A DNA stretch of 64,000 bases from Mytilus edulis. Taxonomy: Eukaryota; Mollusca; Bivalvia; Mytilida; Mytilidae. Each line of letters begins with the position of its first letter. Position 1 is the stretch's first letter. The DNA lies in assembly GCF_963676685.1 (NCBI RefSeq), contig NC_092355.1:56579613-56643612 (forward strand). Reading direction: 5' to 3'. Of the stretch, positions 60,472 through 64,000 are shown in pieces. A program made the position numbers and the translations under genes. The notes beneath the pieces are model-generated. The model was not told where the DNA came from. It did no database searches and saw only the letters and a list, made by a program, of their open reading frames with translations.

Positions 60472-62031
60472 ATGTATTTTGCAATATATTCGAGGATTCC
60501 TTTTGCGTTAAATTTTTTTGCTGGGCCGGTATTTTCGTACGTAGCTTTTTTAATGAATACAGTCATCCTACTTGTGCTATTTGATAAAGAAATTAAAACA
60601 CCTTCAACTATTCTGTTACAAGGACTTGCAATTGCAGATGGATTAACATCGATTTGCATATATGGCTTCGAGCCACTGTTTAAACATTTTTATGAAGAAA
60701 TTGTCAGTTCGAATAAAAGCAGCAATTTTGCGATATTGTTGGACAGTGAGAGTTCAAACAAAACATTTTCGATGAGCGAAGTACAGAAAATAGTGAGTCT
60801 TAAATATCCATACTGCTTAGGACACTACTTGTTATCTCAGCTGGCCGAAACTTTTCACATGGTATCAATTTTGATAACGGCTTCCATCGGAATTCAAAAA
60901 ATAATTGCAGTTGTTTGGCCAGTATGGTGTAGGACAACCGTTACAATAAAAAAGTCCACTGTTATTTGTTATTCTCTTTTTATATTTTCTGTGGTAGTTA
61001 ACATGCCGAAATTATTCGTTGTTAGTATCTACTCTGACAAGAACGACAGCACGTGTATATTGTCAAAACCAGTTTCGTTTTTAGAAAAATACGTTTTGAC
61101 TTTTCATCCTATTTTTTATAGTGTTATTCTATTTTTCTGTATGTTAGCTATGATCGTATCTACAATTTGCATCATATTCAAACTATGTAAAAAAAGAAAA
61201 ATTAAAATGCATACTTCTGCCTCGAAATCCGAAACAATGTCTTGCTTATTGACAGTGTTCGTGATGACAGTGTTCCTATTGTCAGAGATACCGAGACTTT
61301 ACATCAACACTATCATATTTAAGACATATCATTCCGATTTAGCCGATAAGAACATTGCGTGGAGCAAGGTGAGGCAAGAAATACACAAAAAGTCATCAGA
61401 ATGCTATCGCGATGTTGAAGATAATTTCTTAATGAAATTAAAGTCAGATTTTAACTTTTCAGAGACAGCTTGTTTTAATGCATCTGACAGATTACAAAGT
61501 TACATACCGATAATTGATTCACGAATAGATAGACTTATATTTATCAACAAGAACTATGGGAAAACATTGAGCTTAAAGTTGGTTAAAGTATACCAGAGTA
61601 TTGTTGATAATATTATTACACAATTATCTGCAGTTGTGATTGACAACCTACAAAAGAGGATTACAAAAATAGCAACTTTTTTAATATGTAACAATGTTAT
61701 TGACCAAGTACTGTTTCTGTACATTAACGAGTATCTGTTATGTGACGGCAGCGTTGTAAACGCTTTACATGACGAATTTCCTGCACTTATATTAGGAATT
61801 ACTCCATACAGTGAGACAGTGAACTATTTACTAAACATAACATGGAGACGCAGTTACCTTACTCTCGAATCTGTGAAGATTCTTACAGAAGTACTCAAAT
61901 TCTGCACTGTATTTGCGTGTGCTTCTAATTTCGTCATCTATATTGCTATGAGCAGAAAATTAAGAGAGGCATTATCAAAGAAACTCAAATATTTTAAATG
62001 TTGGGAGAATATTAAGGAACCTTTAAACTAA
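60472..62031 (+). CDS. Rhodopsin-like G-protein-coupled receptor with enlarged third extracellular loop
   Basis: Intron-less frame of 519 codons. Predicted membrane helices: about 18-38, 46-68, 118-147, 162-184, 208-238, 255-283 and 468-493. Family marks: LAIADGLTS in TM2, C115/C195 as the likely TM3-loop 2 disulfide, a DRY-equivalent reduced to IQK (141-143) after TM3, proline 274 in TM6 (SEIP), and SNFVIY (485-490) in place of NPxxY. The pattern FHMVSILITASIGIQK and SNFVIYIAMS..LREAL resembles the invertebrate peptide receptors (FMRFamide / sex-peptide-receptor-like), but the ligand is unknown. Residues 284-466 form an insertion of about 180 residues between TM6 and TM7 with N-glycosylation sequons (N328, N336, N455) and several cysteines, so probably an extracellular domain. 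The N-terminus before TM1 is short. A polyadenylation signal AATAAA follows at 62130. Confidence 0.8.
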   Translation: MYFAIYSRIPFALNFFAGPVFSYVAFLMNTVILLVLFDKEIKTPSTILLQGLAIADGLTSICIYGFEPLFKHFYEEIVSSNKSSNFAILLDSESSNKTFSMSEVQKIVSLKYPYCLGHYLLSQLAETFHMVSILITASIGIQKIIAVVWPVWCRTTVTIKKSTVICYSLFIFSVVVNMPKLFVVSIYSDKNDSTCILSKPVSFLEKYVLTFHPIFYSVILFFCMLAMIVSTICIIFKLCKKRKIKMHTSASKSETMSCLLTVFVMTVFLLSEIPRLYINTIIFKTYHSDLADKNIAWSKVRQEIHKKSSECYRDVEDNFLMKLKSDFNFSETACFNASDRLQSYIPIIDSRIDRLIFINKNYGKTLSLKLVKVYQSIVDNIITQLSAVVIDNLQKRITKIATFLICNNVIDQVLFLYINEYLLCDGSVVNALHDEFPALILGITPYSETVNYLLNITWRRSYLTLESVKILTEVLKFCTVFACASNFVIYIAMSRKLREALSKKLKYFKCWENIKEPLN

Positions 62032-62129
62032 ATATGTTTAATTTTGCATTATAACATACTATACACCTTTGTTTGCAATTTTTATGTTTTTTATACTTAG
62101 TTTGGATGATTGAACTAGTTCTCCGCTGA

Positions 62130-62135
62130 AATAAA
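62130..62135 (+). promoter_or_regulatory. Possible polyadenylation signal of the GPCR
   Basis: AATAAA 99 bp after the stop codon, followed by a T/G-rich stretch. Confidence 0.45.
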
Positions 62136-62159
62136 TGATCAATTACGTTTATAATAGTT

Positions 62160-62480
62160 TTGATTTGATTTGATTTCGTGTGCTTGCCTATAATCTCAAA
62201 GCTATATTTTGCGTTCCATTTCTAAAATTTTGTTTTCGAAGCTCCACTTCACATTTTATTTGGCATTCCAACTGTTTTTATGAATGCGCTAATGAAATGA
62301 CGGGTCTTATGAAGACGAAAGCACATTTGGCGCTCCAAATTATAAGCTTGGTACCTTTGTTAAGTTTTTCTATATATACAAATGTTGATTGTAAACACTC
62401 ACCAGTTCAGGATAAACTAAAACGAAAAATAGCCAACCCAATTAATAATACTTTAAGGAGATACTGTCCTTGAATGATTG
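62160..62480 (+). repeat. Repeat-derived open frame
   Basis: The 97-codon frame (62180-62473) contains AATGAAATGACGGGTCTTATGAAGACG...CTTGGTACCTTTG, a fragment of the repeat family at 48858/56270/63187 as I recall it. Treated as a repeat, not a gene. Confidence 0.55.
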
Positions 62481-62499
62481 TTATCATAATTAATAAGCA

Positions 62500-64000
62500 T
62501 ATTATCTCGAAATTTTTCATAAAGCGATCATGATCAACAATAAAAGATCTACGAACAAGGATGACTTTAGAAGGAAGATATAAATGACGAAATATTTTAC
62601 TAATTTCGTGACTTATCTAACATCGACAAAAATCATAACAGGAAGGGAGAAAACAGACAACAATAATCGACAACATAGGATCTTCGAAAAGGCTGATAAG
62701 ATGAAAACCATTAAATGACTCAAATCAAAATCTGTATTTATCTGAAACAATTTTAAAGATCAACATGAGCGACATAGACACCTTAGAGCCTCTTTTACAC
62801 TTATTTTATGATTTTTTTTTATAACATGGCTTGTAATTAGTAATCGATATTTGTTGCCATGCTGATATACTCCCGCAGTGTAAAATGCAAAAGCTGGAAC
62901 AAAAAATGCTTTTTGAAACAACAACAAAATCTAAGTAGTATCTCATTTTCTACTTTCGTTGGAAAGCCCTTCCATCGAGTATTCAGGCTGCATTATAACC
63001 AAATGGCATGATCATCTTCAATTGCAGACACAAGGAAAATATTCATAGTAAGCTAAAACTGTTATTACAAAATATAAGTACAAGTTTGATTCACTGATTC
63101 GATCCTTCTTATGCATTCGTTAAGTACCTGAGTAAAAGCAGTTAGAAAACGATCAATCATTATTGGTTCAATGTGCTTTGTTTGAAGATGTTGAGGTAGA
63201 AAAGCCTTAGTTTTTCAAAAAATTCAAAAATTTGTAAACAGTAAATTTATAAATATAACCATATCAATGACAATTCATGTCAGCACAAAAAGTGCTGACT
63301 ACTGGGCTTTCCCTCGGGGAAATAAATCTCCACCAGCAGTTGCATCGACCCAGTGGTTGTAAAGAAACTCATCATAGGTACAAGGACTAAATTTAGTATA
63401 TACGCCAGACGCGCGTTTCGTCTACAAAAGACTCATCAGTGACGCTCGAATCCAAAAAAGTTAAAAAGGCCAAATAAAGTACGAAGTTGAAGAGCATATG
63501 TTCATTTTTCTGCCATTAAAGGAGTTCGACTTTGTGTGGTGACAACAACATAATATAACACTTATACGTTATAATAATATATTTTTGTTTAATACGGGAC
63601 AACTACGTATACATAATACCATAAACAAGGGAGTTGTATGAATAGGACAATTAATAGAAATTCTGACTCTGTTTGCACTAATGATCTCTAACAGGTTCAT
63701 TTTCACAAAGTCCCTAAGATAATACTATCTCTAGGCTTATAAAATGCGAAATTAGCAATATTATGTGATTCTTTTTCTTTTACAGAATATCCTTGAACTG
63801 TATATAAAAAAAGTAAAATCACAATAATGTTGTATGCATATTTGTAAATATTTTCAGAAATCTTTTTAAATTATATTAAAAGCAACAAACTAATGCATTG
63901 CAATTAAAGTAATTTTTAAAACGTTCCAGTTAATGTCAACCTGTATTCTTATATTAAATGATTTTATAGAATTTTTTTTATAAAGCCTAGGATCGTTCGT
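62500..64000. other. Gene-free right end
   Basis: Apart from the repeat at 63187 this is AT-rich DNA with no supported coding segment. Confidence 0.5.
63187..63500 (-). repeat. Interspersed repeat, near twin of 56270-56650
   Basis: TTGAGGTAGAAAAGCCTTAG...CAGCACAAAAAGTGCTGACT...CAGACGCGCGTTTCGTCTA...GTACGAAGTTGAAGAGCA, same order and orientation as at 56270. Confidence 0.85.

Noticed and set aside
62180-62473. 97-codon frame after the GPCR
   Set aside because: Overlaps a fragment of an interspersed repeat; no conserved domain.

Overview
The window is AT-rich, intron-rich and packed with degenerate interspersed repeats, foldback elements and microsatellites. It looks like a mollusc nuclear genome, most likely a bivalve of the mussel (Mytilus) type. 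I judge this from interspersed repeats I recognise from memory and from the gene families present; the species is an inference. Vertebrate-style exon/intron structure with GT-AG sites is clear in several genes. No prokaryotic, CRISPR or organellar feature was seen.

Layout. (1) 1-4.2 kb: repeats only, including a 731-bp element with terminal inverted repeats and two large foldbacks. (2) 4.2-12.2 kb, + strand: the last exons of a Slo2/KCNT-type potassium channel whose 5' part lies left of the window. (3) 2.27-34.6 kb is a direct tandem segmental duplication (unit A about 2.27-22.26 kb, unit B about 22.26-34.6 kb, start of a third copy at 34.6-34.95 kb). Each unit carries a copy of the channel's 3' exons on + and, behind them on -, one copy of a three-exon gene. 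That gene encodes a signal peptide, a farnesoic-acid-O-methyltransferase-like (Methyltransf_FA) domain, a Thr/Ser-rich repeat stalk and a C-terminal membrane segment (14669-19825 and 28063-33471). (4) 35-37 kb: repeats. (5) 37.4-56.1 kb, +: a 12-exon prolyl 4-hydroxylase alpha-subunit gene, complete at 533 codons if one abnormal splice donor is accepted. Its introns hold a LINE 3' end, SINEs, a nested insertion and a roughly 1.8-kb Helentron-like element. (6) 60.5-62.0 kb, +: a single-exon rhodopsin-like GPCR with an extra ~180-residue segment between TM6 and TM7. (7) 62-64 kb: repeats.

Main points of interest. The duplicated channel 3' ends carry reciprocal damage, and their exon phases suggest splicing between copies or alternative C-termini. 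The two membrane mucin-like paralogues differ in repeat number. The hydroxylase gene has a predicted donor that begins AT instead of GT, plus a GC-AG intron. The GPCR has an unusually large, glycosylatable third extracellular loop. No gene cluster or pathway linking these genes is evident; they look like unrelated neighbours in repeat-rich DNA.
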